A stretch of DNA of 64,000 nt from Ideonella aquatica (GTDB taxonomy: Bacteria; Pseudomonadota; Gammaproteobacteria; Burkholderiales; Burkholderiaceae_C). Positions 27,312 to 36,599 of this stretch are shown one piece after another. The position numbers were made by a program, and so were the translations under genes. A model generated the notes under the pieces. It saw only the letters and a program-made list of their open reading frames with translations. It searched no databases and was not told the DNA's origin. Position 1 is the stretch's first letter; every line of letters begins with the position of its first letter. The stretch is from contig NZ_JAGQDE010000011.1 in assembly GCF_018069755.1 (NCBI RefSeq), forward strand, positions 62,001 to 126,000. The letters run 5' to 3'.

Positions 27312-29198
27312 TTGCATTCTCCTGAACGCGGCGCACAAACGCCGGGCGCGCTGGCCGCGCTGACTCTGGCAGCCCTGGGTGTGGTGTATGGCGACATCGG
27401 CACCAGCCCGCTGTATGCGCTGAAGGAAGTCTTCCACGCTGGCCATGTCGAAGCCTCGCCCGGCAACATCCTGGGCGTGCTCAGCCTGATCTTCTGGACG
27501 ATGACCATCATCGTCTCTCTGAAGTACGTGCTGCTGATCCTGCGCGCCGACAACAACGGCGAAGGCGGCCTGATCGCCATGCTGGCGCTGGCCACCACGG
27601 CCGTGAAGGACAAGCCGGCGCTGCGCCGCGTGCTGATGATCGTCGGCCTGTTCGGCACCGCCATCTTCTATGGCGACGGCGTCATCACACCCGCCATCTC
27701 GGTGCTGTCGGCGGTCGAGGGCCTGGAGGTGGCCGCGCCCGGGCTGCACAGCTGGATCATCCCGATCACGCTGGTGGTGCTGACCGGGCTGTTCGCGGTG
27801 CAGCGCTTCGGCACCGGTGGCATCGGCAAGTTCTTCGGCCCGATCACGCTGGTCTGGTTCATCGTGCTGGTGCTGCTGGGCATCCCGCACATCGTGGCCA
27901 ACCCGGCGGTGCTGGTGGCGCTGAATCCCATGCATGCGGCGGGTTTCTTCATCGCCCAGCCGCTGATCGCCTTCATCGCGCTGGGTGCGGTGGTGCTGTG
28001 CGTCACCGGCGGCGAGGCGCTCTATGCCGACATGGGCCACTTCGGCAAGCGGCCGATCCGCATCGCCTGGTACGGCTTCGTGATGCCGGCGCTGGTGGTC
28101 AACTACTTCGGCCAGGGCGCGATGCTGCTCAAGGAACCCGAGGCGGTGGGCAACCCCTTCTTCCACATGGCGCCCGACTGGGCCCAGCTGCCGCTGGTGT
28201 TCCTGGCCACGGCGGCCACGGTGATCGCCTCGCAGGCGTTGATCTCGGCGGCCTTCTCGGTCACCAAGCAGGCCATCCAGCTGGGCATCCTGCCGCGCAT
28301 GGCGGTCAAGCACACCTCGGTCAAGGACACGGGCCAGATCTACGTGCCCTTCATCAACTGGAGCCTGTACGTCTTCATCGTGCTGGCGGTGGCGCTGTTC
28401 AAGAACTCGTCCAACCTGGCCTCGGCCTACGGCATCGCGGTGACGCTGGACATGTCGATCACCACCGTGATGACCTTCTTCGTCATCCGCTACGGCTGGA
28501 AGTACCCGCTGGGCCTGTCGCTGCTGGCCACGGTGTTCTTCTTCACGATCGACATCACCTTCTTCCTGTCCAACATGCTCAAGCTGGTGGCCGGCGGCTG
28601 GTTCCCGCTGCTGATCGGCGCCGGCATGTTCCTGCTGATGCTGACCTGGAAGCAGGGCCGCCGCCTGATGCGCGATCGCGTGCGCGACGAGGCGATCGAC
28701 CTGGCCGGCTTCCTCGAGGCCATCTTCGTCAGCCCGCCAGTGCGCGTGCCCGGCACCGCGGTCTTCCTGGTGGCCGAGCAGGGCCTGACGCCCAATGCGC
28801 TGATGCACAACCTCAAGCACAACAAGGTGCTGCACGAGTACAACCTGTTCGTCACCGTGCGCCACCACGAGGTGCCCTGGATCGGCTTTGACAAGCGCCT
28901 GCAGCTGGAGTCGCTGGGCCACGACTGCTGGCAGGTGACGCTGAACTTCGGCTTCAAGAACGACCCCGACGTGCCCGAGGCGCTGCAGCAGCTCAAGGAC
29001 CGCGGCGTGCCGCTGGATGACATGGACACCAGCTACTTCCTCAGCCGCGACACGGTGATTCCCACCTTCGGCGACGGCATGGCCATGTGGCGCGAGAAGC
29101 TCTTCGCCAGCATGCACCGCAATGCCGCCGACATGGCCGACTTCCTGAACCTGCCGTCCAACCGCATCGTTGAGCTCGGTGCGAAGGTCGAGATCTGA
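27312..29198 (+). CDS. kup: Low-affinity potassium transporter Kup
   Basis: A 628-residue membrane protein (E. coli Kup has 622). It opens with the family hallmark [23 protein letters not shown] and [23 protein letters not shown]. It has about twelve membrane helices to residue 440, with [20 protein letters not shown] and [22 protein letters not shown] in between, and a soluble C-terminal domain. It imports K+ with protons. The start is a TTG at 27312 without a clear ribosome-binding site; no upstream in-frame ATG exists and this TTG gives the expected N-terminus. About 140 bases upstream contain no other gene. benE follows 13 bases downstream. Confidence 0.95.
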   Translation: MHSPERGAQTPGALAALTLAALGVVYGDIGTSPLYALKEVFHAGHVEASPGNILGVLSLIFWTMTIIVSLKYVLLILRADNNGEGGLIAMLALATTAVKDKPALRRVLMIVGLFGTAIFYGDGVITPAISVLSAVEGLEVAAPGLHSWIIPITLVVLTGLFAVQRFGTGGIGKFFGPITLVWFIVLVLLGIPHIVANPAVLVALNPMHAAGFFIAQPLIAFIALGAVVLCVTGGEALYADMGHFGKRPIRIAWYGFVMPALVVNYFGQGAMLLKEPEAVGNPFFHMAPDWAQLPLVFLATAATVIASQALISAAFSVTKQAIQLGILPRMAVKHTSVKDTGQIYVPFINWSLYVFIVLAVALFKNSSNLASAYGIAVTLDMSITTVMTFFVIRYGWKYPLGLSLLATVFFFTIDITFFLSNMLKLVAGGWFPLLIGAGMFLLMLTWKQGRRLMRDRVRDEAIDLAGFLEAIFVSPPVRVPGTAVFLVAEQGLTPNALMHNLKHNKVLHEYNLFVTVRHHEVPWIGFDKRLQLESLGHDCWQVTLNFGFKNDPDVPEALQQLKDRGVPLDDMDTSYFLSRDTVIPTFGDGMAMWREKLFASMHRNAADMADFLNLPSNRIVELGAKVEI

Positions 29199-29211
29199 GC
29201 GTTCTTCCTCG

Positions 29212-30360
29212 GTGCTGAAGGACCTGTCCCTGCCGGCCGTGGTGGCCGGCTTCATCGCCGTGCTGGTGGGCTACACCAGCTCGGTGGCCATCGTCTTCGC
29301 CGCCGCGCAGGCGCTGGGCGCCACGCCGGACCAGACCGCCTCGTGGCTGTGGGCGCTGGGCCTGGGCATGGCGCTCACCAGCACCGGCCTGTCGCTGTGG
29401 TACCGCCGCCCGGTGCTGACCGCCTGGTCCACGCCCGGCGCGGCGCTGATCGCCGCCAGCCACGGCCTGGCCCTGCCCGAGGCCACCGGCGCCTTCATCG
29501 TCTGCGCGCTGCTGATCACGCTGGCCGGCTACAGCGGCCTGTTCGAGCGGCTGATGGCGCGCATCCCCGCCGCCATCGCCCAGGCGCTGCTGGCCGGCAT
29601 CCTGGTGCGCTTTGCGCTGGACGCCGCGCTGGCCACCGCGGTGGACCCGCCGCTGGTGCTGGCCATGCTGGCGGCCTTCCTGGCCGGGCGGCGCTGGTGG
29701 CCGCGCTACGCGGTGCCGGGCGTGCTGCTGTGCGGGCTGGCGGTGGCCGCCGTGGGCGGTCGGCTGGCGCTGGGCGGCGTGACGCTGGCCTGGACCCAGC
29801 CGGTCTGGACCGCGCCCGTGTTCGCGCCGGCCGCCATCATCGGCCTGGGCCTGCCGCTGTTCATCGTCACCATGGCCTCGCAGAACCTGCCGGGCGTGGC
29901 GGCGCAGCGGGCCGCCGGCTACGACACCCCGGTCTCGCCGGTGGTGGGCACCACCGGCCTGGTCAGCCTGCTGCTGGCGCCCCTGGGCGGCTACGCGATC
30001 AACCTGGCCGCGATCACCGCGGCGCTGTGCATGAGCCCCGAGGCGCACGACGACCCGCGCCGCCGCTACTGGGCCTCGGCCTCGGCCGGCGTGTTCTACC
30101 TGGCCACCGGCCTGGCCGGCGGTGCGGTGGTGGCGCTGTTTGGCGCCCTGCCGCGCAGCCTGGTGGTCACGCTGGCCGGACTGGCGCTGCTGGGCACGAT
30201 CGCCGGCGGCCTGCATGGCGCGCTCAAGGACGAGACGCGGCGCGACGCCGCGCTGCTGACCTTCCTGGTCACGCTCTCGGGGGTGAGCCTGCTGGGCATC
30301 GGCTCGGCCTTCTGGGGTGTGGTGGCCGGAGCAGCCGCACTGCTGCTGCGGCCACGCTGA
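29212..30360 (+). CDS. benE: Benzoate/H+ symporter BenE family transporter
   Basis: A 382-residue, very hydrophobic protein with about eleven to twelve membrane segments. Family landmarks are LPAVVAGFIAVLVGYTSSVAIVFAAA at the start, TAWSTPGAALIAAS, and LFIVTMASQNLPGVAAQRAAGYDTPVSPV in the middle. BenE proteins import benzoate or related aromatic acids with protons. No benzoate catabolic genes are in the window, so the substrate is uncertain. I chose GTG 29212, 13 bases after the kup stop; a TTG at 29170 would overlap kup. Co-transcription with kup is likely. Confidence 0.88.
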   Translation: MLKDLSLPAVVAGFIAVLVGYTSSVAIVFAAAQALGATPDQTASWLWALGLGMALTSTGLSLWYRRPVLTAWSTPGAALIAASHGLALPEATGAFIVCALLITLAGYSGLFERLMARIPAAIAQALLAGILVRFALDAALATAVDPPLVLAMLAAFLAGRRWWPRYAVPGVLLCGLAVAAVGGRLALGGVTLAWTQPVWTAPVFAPAAIIGLGLPLFIVTMASQNLPGVAAQRAAGYDTPVSPVVGTTGLVSLLLAPLGGYAINLAAITAALCMSPEAHDDPRRRYWASASAGVFYLATGLAGGAVVALFGALPRSLVVTLAGLALLGTIAGGLHGALKDETRRDAALLTFLVTLSGVSLLGIGSAFWGVVAGAAALLLRPR

Positions 30361-30383
30361 TGCGCTAAGCTGGCCGATGGAGC

Positions 30384-32273
30384 GTGGCAGGGGTCACGCC
30401 ACAGCGCGCCAGGCCCGTCGTGCACGACGACTTCTCCAGCTTCTTCGACTTCCTGCCCATCGGGGCCTACCGCTCGCACCCTGACGGCACGATGCTGCGC
30501 GCCAATCCGGCGCTGGTGCACATCAACGGCTACAGCACCGAGGCCGAACTGCTGCGCGCCGTGCGTGACATCGGCAGCGAGTGGTATGTGCAACCCGGGC
30601 GGCGGCGCGAGTTCATGCGCCTGCTGGCGCGCGATGGCCAGGTGCAGGGTTTTGTCTCTGAAATCCACCGCCATCGCTCGCGCGAACGCATCTGGGTGCG
30701 TGAACACGCCCATGCGCTGCGCGACGCCGAAGGCCGGGTGCGCTGCTACGAAGGCACGGTCGAGGACATCAGCGACCTGGAACACAGCCGCGACCAGGTC
30801 GACCGCATCGCCGACCAGGTCTCGGGCATGGTGTTCCGCACCGTGATGCAGCCGGACGGCACCCGGGTGTTCTCCTACGTCAGCCGCGGCGTGCGCGAGC
30901 TGCTGGGCCTGACGCCGGAGCAGGTGATGGCCGATGGAGACGCCATCCGCCGCCTGTGGCACCCGGCCGACGCCGCCCGCGTGGCCGCTGCCAGCGAGGC
31001 CGCGCGGGCCAGCGGCCGCACGCTGTCGATCGAGCACCGCGTGGTGCTGACCGACGGCACCGAGAAGTGGCTGCACGTGCGATCCACGCCGGTCCACCTG
31101 TCGCCGCAGCGCAGCGAGTACGCCGGCGTGGTGATCGACGTCACCGCCCGCAAGCGCGCCGAGGCGCGGCTGCTGGAGAGCAACGAGCGCTGGAAGCTGG
31201 CGCTCAACAGCACCGGCGACGGCGTCTGGGACTGGAACCTGCAGACCGGCGACGAGACCTACTCCGAGCAGTTCCTGGCGATGTACGGCTACACCGAGGC
31301 CGACCTGGCGCACAACCCACGGGTGCTCGACAGCCTGACCCACCCCGACGACGTGCCCGCCATGCTGCGCGACCGCGAGGCCCATTTCAGCGGCCGCACG
31401 CCCACCTACGTGAATGAGCACCGCGTGCGCTGCCATGATGGCCAGTGGAAGTGGGTGCTGTCGCGCGGCCTGGTGATCGAGCGCGACGCCGACGGCCGAC
31501 CGGCCCGCATGATCGGCACCCACACCGACATCACCGCGCGCCGCCAGGCCGACGCGCTGCGCATCGAGCGCGACCGCGCCGAGGCCGCCAACCAGGCCAA
31601 GACCCAGCTGCTCTCGCGCGTCAGCCACGAGCTGCGCACGCCGCTCAATGCGGTGCTGGGTTTTGCCCAGCTGCTGCAGCGCGACCTGCCGCCCGGCAGC
31701 ACCGCCACCGAATGGACCGGCCACATCCTGCAGGCCGGTCGCCACCTGCTGGACCTGGTGGACGAGGTGCTGGACCTGTCCGCCGCCCAGAGCGGCCAGC
31801 TGCAGCTGAGCCTGAGCGACCTGTCGGCCGAACCCCTGCTGGACGAGGCCTGGTCCATGGTGCAGGCCGCCCCGCTGGCAGGCCGGCCGCCCTGCTCCCT
31901 GGTGCGCGACATCCCGCCGGCCCTGCCGCCGGTGCGCGCCGACCGCCGCCGCCTGCTGCAGGTGCTGGTCAACCTGCTGAGCAACGCGGTCAAGTACAAC
32001 CGCCCGGGCGGCGCCGTGCATGTGGCGCTGCGCGCCGACGGCCCGGCCATCGTCTTCGAGGTGCGCGACGAGGGCGAGGGGCTGACCCCTGAGCAGATTG
32101 CCCGCCTCTTCAGCCCCTTCGAGCGCCTGGACGCCGCGCGCCGCGGCATTGAAGGCACCGGCCTGGGCCTGTCGCTGTCGCAGCAGCTGGCGCAGGCCAT
32201 GGGCGGCACGCTGAGCGCGCACAGCGCGCCGGGCCAGGGCGCGACCTTCGCGCTGCGCCTGCCCTGGGCCTGA
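30384..32273 (+). CDS. Soluble sensor histidine kinase with three PAS domains
   Basis: A 629-residue kinase. PAS domains lie at about 15-130 (FFDFLPIGAYRSHPDGTML, ending VEDISDLE), 140-265 (ending VVIDVTARKRAE) and 270-390 (WKLALNSTGDGVWDWNLQTGDETY, ending HTDITARRQAD). HisKA follows with phospho-acceptor His in LLSRVSHELRTPLNAVLGF. The ATPase domain has N box LVNLLSNAVKYN, G1 DEGEGL, F box FSPFERL and G2 GTGLGLSL. No membrane helix or receiver domain is present, so it senses an internal signal and needs a separate response regulator, which is not adjacent. The start is GTG 30384, 24 bases after benE; an in-frame GTG at 30420 is possible. Confidence 0.9.
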   Translation: MAGVTPQRARPVVHDDFSSFFDFLPIGAYRSHPDGTMLRANPALVHINGYSTEAELLRAVRDIGSEWYVQPGRRREFMRLLARDGQVQGFVSEIHRHRSRERIWVREHAHALRDAEGRVRCYEGTVEDISDLEHSRDQVDRIADQVSGMVFRTVMQPDGTRVFSYVSRGVRELLGLTPEQVMADGDAIRRLWHPADAARVAAASEAARASGRTLSIEHRVVLTDGTEKWLHVRSTPVHLSPQRSEYAGVVIDVTARKRAEARLLESNERWKLALNSTGDGVWDWNLQTGDETYSEQFLAMYGYTEADLAHNPRVLDSLTHPDDVPAMLRDREAHFSGRTPTYVNEHRVRCHDGQWKWVLSRGLVIERDADGRPARMIGTHTDITARRQADALRIERDRAEAANQAKTQLLSRVSHELRTPLNAVLGFAQLLQRDLPPGSTATEWTGHILQAGRHLLDLVDEVLDLSAAQSGQLQLSLSDLSAEPLLDEAWSMVQAAPLAGRPPCSLVRDIPPALPPVRADRRRLLQVLVNLLSNAVKYNRPGGAVHVALRADGPAIVFEVRDEGEGLTPEQIARLFSPFERLDAARRGIEGTGLGLSLSQQLAQAMGGTLSAHSAPGQGATFALRLPWA

Positions 32274-32297
32274 CCGGGCGCGCAGCGGTTCAGCCGC

Positions 32298-33644
32298 TCA
32301 GGGCCCTTCCAGCCGCCGCAACAGCGGTGACGGCGCGCGCGCCAGGCGGCGAGCGTTGAGCAGGGCGCGGTGCAGTGGCTGCAGCGGCGCGCGTGCCGCC
32401 GCGGCGATCAGCGTCAGCTCCAGCAGGTCGCGCTGCAGACGGCTGCCGCCCAGGCGCGGCCAGTGTGGGCGGCTGGCGCGCAGCGCGCTGCAGGCCGCCG
32501 CGGCATCGCCGCGGGCCAGGGCCAGCAGTGCGCGCATCACCGGCAGCGCCACCTCGCGGGTGACGGCGTGGTTGCTGCGGCGGGCGTCCTCGGCCTGCAT
32601 CGCACGGGCGGCGACGCGGGCCACCCAGCGCTCGGCGCGCACCAGCTCATCGGCGCCCAGCAGGGCCAGCAGCACATGCAGGTCGTGGAAGGCGCACAGG
32701 CCGGCCTCGCCCTCATCGGCGGGCCAGGCCGCCAGCAGCTGCACCAGGCGTGCACCCACATCCTCGCCCAGCAGGTGCAGGCGCCACAGCAGGGCCACGG
32801 CATCGCGGTGGTCGGCGTCACCCACCAGCGTGGGGCCGCTGAGGTGGGCATCGATCAGGCGGTGCACGCCAGGCAGGTCGAGCGCCTCCAGCCGGAACAG
32901 GCCCATGTGCCACCACAGGTGGGCCGCCAGCGCCGAGTCGTCGGCCCAGCCGGCCTGGTGCTGGCGCAGCCAGGCGGTGCCGTCGTCAAAGCGGCCCTGG
33001 CTCTCCATCACATGCGCCACAGCCAGCACGGCGCGCGGCACCTGGGGCTCGCGCGCCAGCGCCCGCCGCGCCACGTCCTCGGCCTGGGCGTCGCGCTGGT
33101 TCTCCTGCAGACCGAAGGCATACAGCCCCAGCAGGTGCGGCTGCAGCGGGTCCTCGGGGGACCACTCAGGCAGCACCTCGGCCGGGCGCGTCTGCAGCGG
33201 CGGCAGCTCGCCGCGGCGCAGGTCCCAGGCCTGGGCCCACAGCAGGGCCAGTGCGTCGTGCGGGTGCTCCAGCAGCAGGTCGTCCCAGATCTGGCAGGCC
33301 AACGCGCAGCGGCCCTCCACCAGTGCCTGCAATGCGACCAGGTGGCGCTGCTCGCGCGGCGGGGCGTCGTCGATGCCGCGGGCCGCGGCCGCCAGCGCGG
33401 CGAGCACGCCGTCGTCGACCCGGCCATCGGCGTGCAGCAGGCGCTGGCCGGCACGCATCAGCTGCGGCCAGGCCCAGCGCGGGTCGGCGGCGCAGGCCTG
33501 GTCCAGCGCGTCCTCGGGCGAGCCGATCTGGCTGACCAGGCGCCACAGCGCGGTCTCGGCCGCGTCGGCCGCCGCGCGCGAGGTCGTGCCCAGGCGCTGA
33601 TCGCGCTGGTCGCGCAACTGGGCCGGGGCCGCGGGCGTGCTCAT
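32298..33644 (-). CDS. TTC38-like tetratricopeptide protein
   Basis: A 448-residue, helical, soluble protein. It starts with LGTTSRAAADAAETALWRLV and continues with AL-x-ADPRWAWPQLMRA, REQRHLVALQALVEG, QPHLLGLYAFGLQENQRDAQAEDVARRAL and VPRAVLAVAHVMESQGRFDDGTAWL, then LAAHLWWHMGLFRLE. This series of conserved helices matches the TTC38 family, a TPR-like group widespread in bacteria and eukaryotes with no defined biochemical role. ATG 33644. It is convergent with the histidine kinase gene and lies nine bases downstream of the amidase gene on the same strand. Confidence 0.75.
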   Translation of the reverse strand: MSTPAAPAQLRDQRDQRLGTTSRAAADAAETALWRLVSQIGSPEDALDQACAADPRWAWPQLMRAGQRLLHADGRVDDGVLAALAAAARGIDDAPPREQRHLVALQALVEGRCALACQIWDDLLLEHPHDALALLWAQAWDLRRGELPPLQTRPAEVLPEWSPEDPLQPHLLGLYAFGLQENQRDAQAEDVARRALAREPQVPRAVLAVAHVMESQGRFDDGTAWLRQHQAGWADDSALAAHLWWHMGLFRLEALDLPGVHRLIDAHLSGPTLVGDADHRDAVALLWRLHLLGEDVGARLVQLLAAWPADEGEAGLCAFHDLHVLLALLGADELVRAERWVARVAARAMQAEDARRSNHAVTREVALPVMRALLALARGDAAAACSALRASRPHWPRLGGSRLQRDLLELTLIAAAARAPLQPLHRALLNARRLARAPSPLLRRLEGP

Positions 33645-33653
33645 GGCGCGATC

Positions 33654-35057
33654 TTAAGGCTCGGGCCAGTCGCGCAGCGCCGGGCGGAGCTGCTCCCAGG
33701 CGCGGGCCAGGCGCAGCACGCCGATGTCGTCGTGGCGCCGTCCGGCGATCTGCAGGCCGATCGGCAGGCCGCGGCGGTCGTGGCCGGCAGGCACCGAGAT
33801 GGCCGGCTGCTCGCTCATGTTGTAGGGCAGCGTGTAGGCGATGTGCTCGAAAGGGCGCTCGGGGTCGTTCAGCGGGCTGGCCTGGGCCGCACCAAAGGCG
33901 ACGTCGGGGCTGACGGGCGAGAGCACATAGTCCACCGCGTGGGTGCCGGCGATGGCGGCGTCGCGCAGCGCGGCGATCTGGCTGAAGCCGCGGAAGACCT
34001 CTTCGCCGCTCATCTGCGCGCCGCGCTCGATCCAGCGGCGGATGTAGGGCAGCACCTTGGCCTGGCGCTCGGGCGGCAGCGCGGCGTAGTCCAGCCACGA
34101 GCGCATGCGCCAGAAGCGGTCCAGGCCGTCGACCATCGCGCGGGTGGAGATCGGCTTGAGCTCCACCAGCTCGGCGCCTTCGGCGGCCAGCATCAGCGCG
34201 GCCAGCATCACGGCGTCGCGCACCTCGGGCTGCAGCGGATCGCCCCAGCCGGCATCGAGCAGCACGCCCAGGCGCAGGCCCTTCAGTGGGCGCTGCAGGT
34301 CCAGCCAGTCGATGTCGGCGGGCGGCAGGCTGCTGGCGTCGCGCCAGTCGGGGCGGCTGAGCACGCTCATCGCCAGCGCGCAGTCGGTGACCGTGCGCGT
34401 CAGCGGGCCGGCGACGCGGCCGATGTAGGGCGGCTTGATCGGGATGCGGCCCAGGCTGGGCTTGAAGCCCACCACGCCGCACCAGCCGGCGGGCAGGCGG
34501 ATCGAGCCACCGATGTCGGTGCCCAGGTGGATCGGGCCGTAGCCCATGGCCGCGGCGGCGCCGGCACCGGCGCTGGAGCCGCCCGGGTTGCGGCGCAGGT
34601 CCCAGGGGTTGCGGGTCAGGCGGTGGAAGCTGGACAGGCCCGAGCTGAGCATGCCCCAGTCGGGCATGGTGGTGCGGGCCACGAAGACCGCGCCGGCCTC
34701 GCGCAGGCGGGCGGTGGGTGGGGCGTCCTCGCGCGCCGGGGTCAGCAACGACGCGGCACAGCCCAGCGGCTGCGGCACGCCGCGCGAGGCGATGTTTTCC
34801 TTGAGGGTGACGGGCACGCCGTCCAGCGGCCCCAGCGCGGCGCGGCGCGCCCAGCGGGCCTCACTCGCACGGGCCTGGGCCAGTGCCGACTCCGGGTCGA
34901 GCCCCCAGGTGGCGGCGACGCGGCGGTCGCAGGTGTCGATGCGCTCCAGGACCGCCTGGGTGACCTCCACCGGCGACAACTGGCGCCGACGGTACAGCGG
35001 CGCCAGTTCGGCCGCGGGGATCGCGTGCAGCGCGCTCTCTCGCTGATCAGGGGGCAT
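33654..35057 (-). CDS. Amidase-signature family hydrolase
   Basis: A 467-residue enzyme of the amidase-signature family. The Ser-Ser-Lys triad can be placed: Lys in GVPVTLKENIASRG, the Gly/Ser loop NPGGSSAGAGAAAAMGYGP, and the nucleophile region LGTDIGGSIRLPAGWCGVVGFKPS. The C-terminal YNMSEQPAISVPAG and GLPIGLQIAGRRHDD are typical. It hydrolyses a carboxylic amide; the substrate is not readable and this family is promiscuous (GatA is excluded by the missing gatCB context). I chose ATG 35057, because the open frame further upstream starts at a TTG and lacks family similarity. It lies near a LysR regulator but is separated from it by a small gene. Confidence 0.85.
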   Translation of the reverse strand: MPPDQRESALHAIPAAELAPLYRRRQLSPVEVTQAVLERIDTCDRRVAATWGLDPESALAQARASEARWARRAALGPLDGVPVTLKENIASRGVPQPLGCAASLLTPAREDAPPTARLREAGAVFVARTTMPDWGMLSSGLSSFHRLTRNPWDLRRNPGGSSAGAGAAAAMGYGPIHLGTDIGGSIRLPAGWCGVVGFKPSLGRIPIKPPYIGRVAGPLTRTVTDCALAMSVLSRPDWRDASSLPPADIDWLDLQRPLKGLRLGVLLDAGWGDPLQPEVRDAVMLAALMLAAEGAELVELKPISTRAMVDGLDRFWRMRSWLDYAALPPERQAKVLPYIRRWIERGAQMSGEEVFRGFSQIAALRDAAIAGTHAVDYVLSPVSPDVAFGAAQASPLNDPERPFEHIAYTLPYNMSEQPAISVPAGHDRRGLPIGLQIAGRRHDDIGVLRLARAWEQLRPALRDWPEP

Positions 35058-35138
35058 CGGCAACCTCGGGCGGCCCGCGCAGGGGCGACAGGCCCGATGG
35101 TGCCTCAAAACACCGGCCAGGGCCGGTGGGCGGGACGA

Positions 35139-35405
35139 TCAGTCGTCCTGGCTCTCGTGCCGCGCAGCGGCGGCGTAGAGGTCGGCGGCGAAACCGGGGT
35201 CGGAGTGTTCCCAGTGGCGGGCCATCTCACGCACCTCGGCGGCGTCGTCCATGCGGCTGCGCTGGCGCGGCGCGGTGACCTGATGGGCCAGGTGGCGCGA
35301 GATGCCCGACAGCAGCGCCAGGAAGGCGGTGGCGGCGATGCGCGCACCGCGCGGCATGCCCAGGGTGGGGGCGGGATGGAAGGTCTGGGAGGTGATGGCA
35401 GCCAT
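35139..35405 (-). CDS. Small 88-residue protein divergent from a LysR regulator
   Basis: Not recognised. ATG 35405 has a strong ribosome-binding site AAGGAG eight bases upstream, which supports a real gene. The N-terminal half contains a moderately hydrophobic or amphipathic stretch (ARIAATAFLALLSGISRHLAHQV). The second half is charged and acidic (MDDAAEVREMARHWEH, ending ESQDD). No cysteine or metal motif is present. It is transcribed away from the LysR gene across a 249-base intergenic region with an A+T-rich patch, the usual arrangement for a LysR-controlled target. Confidence 0.6.
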   Translation of the reverse strand: MAAITSQTFHPAPTLGMPRGARIAATAFLALLSGISRHLAHQVTAPRQRSRMDDAAEVREMARHWEHSDPGFAADLYAAAARHESQDD

Positions 35406-35620
35406 GGTGTGCTCCTTCGGGGTGTCCGATCAAGCGGCTCGCCGCGTCCCGCGAGCCAGGGGAAGGGGTCAGCGGTAACCGACCGGTGCGCTGCGCAGTC
35501 GCCACGGCCAGCAACGCAGCCAGGACGCGACGACTTGTCGCAGCGAGGCAGCGCGGGGACGGGGGGACGTTTGCAGGCTCATGGGACGCAATCCTAGGGT
35601 TAGCACCAGTGTTTGTCGAC

Positions 35621-35646
35621 TGAATATTCTTCAAGTTAGATATAAA
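35621..35646. promoter_or_regulatory. Candidate LysR box and A+T-rich promoter patch
   Basis: In an otherwise GC-rich intergenic region, 35600-35655 is A+T-rich. TGAATATTCTTCA at 35621-35633 fits the T-N11-A pattern with partial dyad symmetry, as expected for LysR-family binding. TATAAA at 35641-35646 could be a -10 element for the LysR gene, in which case its transcript would begin almost at the ATG (35655). Neither is proven by sequence alone. Confidence 0.35.
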
Positions 35647-35654
35647 TTTCCGGC

Positions 35655-36599
35655 ATGTCTCGCCCGCAGGCCAATTTCCGCACACTGGACCTGAACCTGT
35701 TGCGGGTGTTCGACACCCTGATGGCCGAAGGCAGTCTGACCCGCGCCGCCGGCCGCCTGGCCATGACCCAGCCGGCCGCCAGCCATGCGCTGCGTCGCCT
35801 GCACGAGTCGCTGGGCGAAACGCTTTTCGAGCGCAGCGCGCGCGGCATGCAGCCCACCGCGCGTGCGCAGGCGCTGTGGCCGCAGGTGCGCGCAGCGCTG
35901 GCCGGGCTGCAGCAGGCACTGGCGCCGCAGGATTTCGACCCGGTCGCCGACCCGGTCAACTTCCGCCTGGCGATGGTGGACGCCACCGCGGTGCTGCTGA
36001 TGCCGCACCTGATCGCCACCGTGGAGCGCAGCGGCGCCGCGGTGAACTTCCGGGTGCTGCCGCTGACCACGCGCGACCCGCGGGCCCTGCTGGCGCGCGG
36101 CGACGCCGACCTGGCGGTGGGCCACTTCCCCGACGCCATCACCGGCCTGGTGGCCGAGGGCGACACCGCCACACTGCGCCACCAGCAGCTCTACGAGAGC
36201 CGCTACGTGTGCGTGATGCGCCGCACACACCCGCTGGCCAGCCAGCCGCTGGACCTGGACGCCTACTGCGCCGCGCAGCACCTGCTGGTGAGCTTCTCGG
36301 GCCGGCCGCACGGCTTTGTCGACCAGGCCCTGCTGGCGCTGGGGCGGCGCCGGCGGATCGTGCTGACGGTCAACCAGTTCTACACCGCCGGCCAGGTGGT
36401 GGCCGGCTCCGACCTGCTGACCGTGCTGCCGGTGTCCTTCCTGGGCGCCACCGGCGTGCCCGACGCGCTGGTCACGCGCGAGCTGCCGTTTGCGCTGCAG
36501 CCGATCCAGGTGGCCATGCTGTGGCACATGCGGCTGGACGCGGTGCCCGCCCAGGCCTGGCTGCGCCAGCAGGTGGCGCAGGCGCCGACACCCGCCTGA
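35655..36599 (+). CDS. LysR family transcriptional regulator
   Basis: A 314-residue regulator. The N-terminal winged helix-turn-helix reads LDLNLLRVFDTLMAEGSLTRAAGRLAMTQPAASHALRRLHESLGETLF, the canonical LysR form. The effector domain from about residue 95 has FRLAMVDATAVLLMPHLIA, DADLAVGHFPD and YVCVMRRTHPLA. The overall pattern resembles the NodD/PcpR-like subgroup. It is divergent from the 88-residue protein gene, and its stop abuts the stop of the convergent histidine kinase gene with no base between. Ligand unknown. Confidence 0.92.
   Translation: MSRPQANFRTLDLNLLRVFDTLMAEGSLTRAAGRLAMTQPAASHALRRLHESLGETLFERSARGMQPTARAQALWPQVRAALAGLQQALAPQDFDPVADPVNFRLAMVDATAVLLMPHLIATVERSGAAVNFRVLPLTTRDPRALLARGDADLAVGHFPDAITGLVAEGDTATLRHQQLYESRYVCVMRRTHPLASQPLDLDAYCAAQHLLVSFSGRPHGFVDQALLALGRRRRIVLTVNQFYTAGQVVAGSDLLTVLPVSFLGATGVPDALVTRELPFALQPIQVAMLWHMRLDAVPAQAWLRQQVAQAPTPA

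Noticed and set aside
25737-29255. 1172-codon minus-strand frame opposite gshA and kup
   Set aside because: Composition is antisense-like (runs of HQ, RRG, QRH) and it covers two firmly recognised genes.
32370-35597. 1075-codon + strand frame opposite the TTC38-like and amidase genes
   Set aside because: Biased antisense composition and no motif; the amidase triad is on the other strand.
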